Part shown: piece by piece, positions 62,914 through 64,000 of the stretch
Numbering within the stretch: the first letter of the stretch is position 1
Layout: every line of letters begins with the position of its first letter
Assembly (NCBI RefSeq): GCF_042654525.1
Contig: NZ_JBHSGP010000014.1
Span: 124,001-188,000 of the forward strand
Source: Geojedonia litorea
GTDB taxonomy: Bacteria; Bacteroidota; Bacteroidia; Flavobacteriales; Flavobacteriaceae
Reading direction: 5' to 3'
DNA: 64,000 nt
Program-made: the position numbers and the translations under genes
Notes under the pieces: generated by a model
What the model was told of the DNA's origin: nothing
Databases searched by the model: none
The model's input: the letters and a program-made list of their open reading frames with translations, nothing else

Positions 62914-64000
62914 ATGAAAAAACTATTACTATTTCTTTTATGCTTAAGCTTATCAATTGTTGGAATTGTTGTTTATACAGCTCCAAGAACAACAAGTGCT
63001 CCATATGATGGGCAATTAGTTGAGAAAAAATCTGCAATTTCTATCCCAAAACACAAAAAAACTCTTGAGGAAAGGGCACTGTTTACCGAAGAAAGAGCGC
63101 TTTATGAATTTAATATGCAGGTGAATCCATTGACAGGAGAAATCCCTTTAGTAGAAAAGCAAAAAGAATTTAATCAAACTAAAAAAGCAAAACTAAAGTC
63201 TAGCAATAATGCTCGTGCTATTCAAACCACCTATGTTAACAGGGGACCTACAAATTATGGAGGTCGAACAAGATCCCTTGTTGTAGACAGGAGTGATGTT
63301 ACTGGTAATACTATGATTGCTGGAGGGGTAAGTAGCGGTGTATTTAGAACTACCAATGGAGGAACAAGTTGGACCAAAGTTTCCTCCAATGATGAAATTC
63401 ATAATGTCACTACTATTGTACAAGATCCTAGATCCGGTTTTGAAAGCACCTGGTACTATGGAACAGGGGAAGGTGTTGGTAATTCAGCCAGTTTAAGCGG
63501 CTCATTGTATTATGGACAAGGTATTTGGAAGTCTACTGATGGCGGATTAACTTGGGCACAAATGCCTAGTACTGCTTCTGATCAAACCATAGATGATTCA
63601 GATTTTGATCACATCTATAAGCTGGAAGTTCAACCAACAACAGGTTACTTATTTGCTGCGGTTGCCGGAAAATTAAAACGTTTTGATGGAGTAAATTGGA
63701 CGGATCAAATTTCTAATAATTCTACGTCAAGGAATCGGCATACCGATATCGTTATCACTACAGGGGGACGAGTTTATGCCGGGTTTTCAGGAACCAACAT
63801 TGCACCAATAGAAGGGGTATGGACTTCTGCTGATGGTATTAGTGGATGGTCTAGAATTAATACTTCAAGCTTCACCCCTTCTGGACGAGTCGTTTTAGCT
63901 TTAGCACCTTCTAATCAAAATAAATTATATGTATTGTTTGCGAATGGCATTGCGTCTAGCTGTAGTACCACCCCTGGTATTGAAGCTGATTTATGGATGT
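62914..64000 (+). CDS. Secreted BNR/sortilin-like repeat protein, 5' part (runs past window)
   Basis: The ATG at 62914 opens a frame to the right edge, at least 362 codons. A signal sequence (MKKLLLFLLCLSLSIVGIVVY) is followed by a Lys/Glu-rich pro-like region to about residue 95. Repeats then match BNR/sortilin propeller blades: SGVFRTTNGGTSWTKV, QGIWKSTDGGLTWAQM and EGVWTSADGISGWSRI. These are typical of large surface or secreted proteins of flavobacteria, often with a C-terminal type IX secretion domain, which would lie outside the window. It begins 11 bases after thyA, although co-transcription is uncertain. Confidence 0.85.
   Translation, partial: MKKLLLFLLCLSLSIVGIVVYTAPRTTSAPYDGQLVEKKSAISIPKHKKTLEERALFTEERALYEFNMQVNPLTGEIPLVEKQKEFNQTKKAKLKSSNNARAIQTTYVNRGPTNYGGRTRSLVVDRSDVTGNTMIAGGVSSGVFRTTNGGTSWTKVSSNDEIHNVTTIVQDPRSGFESTWYYGTGEGVGNSASLSGSLYYGQGIWKSTDGGLTWAQMPSTASDQTIDDSDFDHIYKLEVQPTTGYLFAAVAGKLKRFDGVNWTDQISNNSTSRNRHTDIVITTGGRVYAGFSGTNIAPIEGVWTSADGISGWSRINTSSFTPSGRVVLALAPSNQNKLYVLFANGIASSCSTTPGIEADLWM

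Noticed and set aside
62906..62915. TACCCCTAT before the BNR protein, resembling half of the nitrogen-island palindromes
   Set aside because: No GGGGTA partner lies at the right distance and it overlaps a start codon. It looks like chance.
1..64000. CRISPR arrays, insertion sequences, phage genes or toxin-antitoxin loci
   Set aside because: No regularly spaced repeats, transposase motifs, phage structural genes or convincing toxin/antitoxin pairs were seen. The YwqK-like pattern in the broken lipoprotein alone is too weak for a toxin-antitoxin call.

Overview
The window comes from an AT-rich member of the Bacteroidota, almost certainly a flavobacterium. The evidence is the arginine cluster with an N-acyl-ornithine-type transcarbamylase, GLPGLI-family proteins, CarboxypepD_reg/outer-membrane-barrel proteins, a DUF5686 protein, Bacteroidota-type promoter boxes (TAnnTTTG) and the general absence of Shine-Dalgarno sequences. 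It reads as ordinary chromosome: no tRNA, rRNA, CRISPR array, intact insertion sequence or prophage was seen.

Layout. (1) 1-7776, minus strand: arginine operon GNAT-argG-argC-proC-argD-argF'-argB-argE-argH, running off the left edge. (2) 7777-8258: gene-free region with odd GC-rich structured islands. (3) 8259-17005: two divergent operons (DUF1080 lipoprotein, two sugar isomerase-like TIM barrels, Gfo/Idh/MocA oxidoreductase and MFS permease on minus; GMC oxidoreductase, gluconate-dehydrogenase-subunit-3-like protein and a third TIM barrel on plus), which look like a 3-keto-glycoside catabolic locus with a LacI-type operator between them. (4) 17007-25954, minus: azurin, then gapN-ilvA-ilvC-ilvN-ilvB-ilvD. 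(5) 26131-35436: gltBD (minus) facing a porin-PII-amt operon (plus); two helically phased TACCCC-N11-GGGGTA palindromes sit at the porin promoter, so ammonium uptake and glutamate synthesis form one nitrogen island. (6) 35479-38243: metK behind a probable SAM-II riboswitch, then an MFS transporter. (7) 38277-46859: secreted M28 peptidase, outer-membrane barrel and two GLPGLI proteins (minus), and a divergent OmpR-type two-component system with 10-bp-spaced GTTAA repeats between them. (8) 46894-57399: a secreted propeller-like protein, deoxynucleoside kinase, membrane and soluble pyrophosphatases, a GH130-like lipoprotein, a lipoprotein gene broken by a 7-bp tandem duplication, a DUF5686 protein and pdhB. 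(9) 57632-64000, plus: etfBA, bifunctional nuclease, a nucleoside transporter with an extra N-terminal domain, thyA, and the start of a secreted BNR/sortilin-like protein.

How it fits together: the arginine, branched-chain and glutamate genes form an amino-acid biosynthesis block fed by the nitrogen-uptake operon. The sugar locus, porin, M28 peptidase, GH130 and barrel proteins are the outward-facing nutrient layer. The kinase, nucleoside transporter and thymidylate synthase handle nucleotides. I found no single wholly new system. The most promising undescribed elements are regulatory: the TACCCC palindromes, the GTTAA repeats and the SAM-II-like leader. Next come the keto-sugar locus and a frameshift caused by a heptamer repeat.
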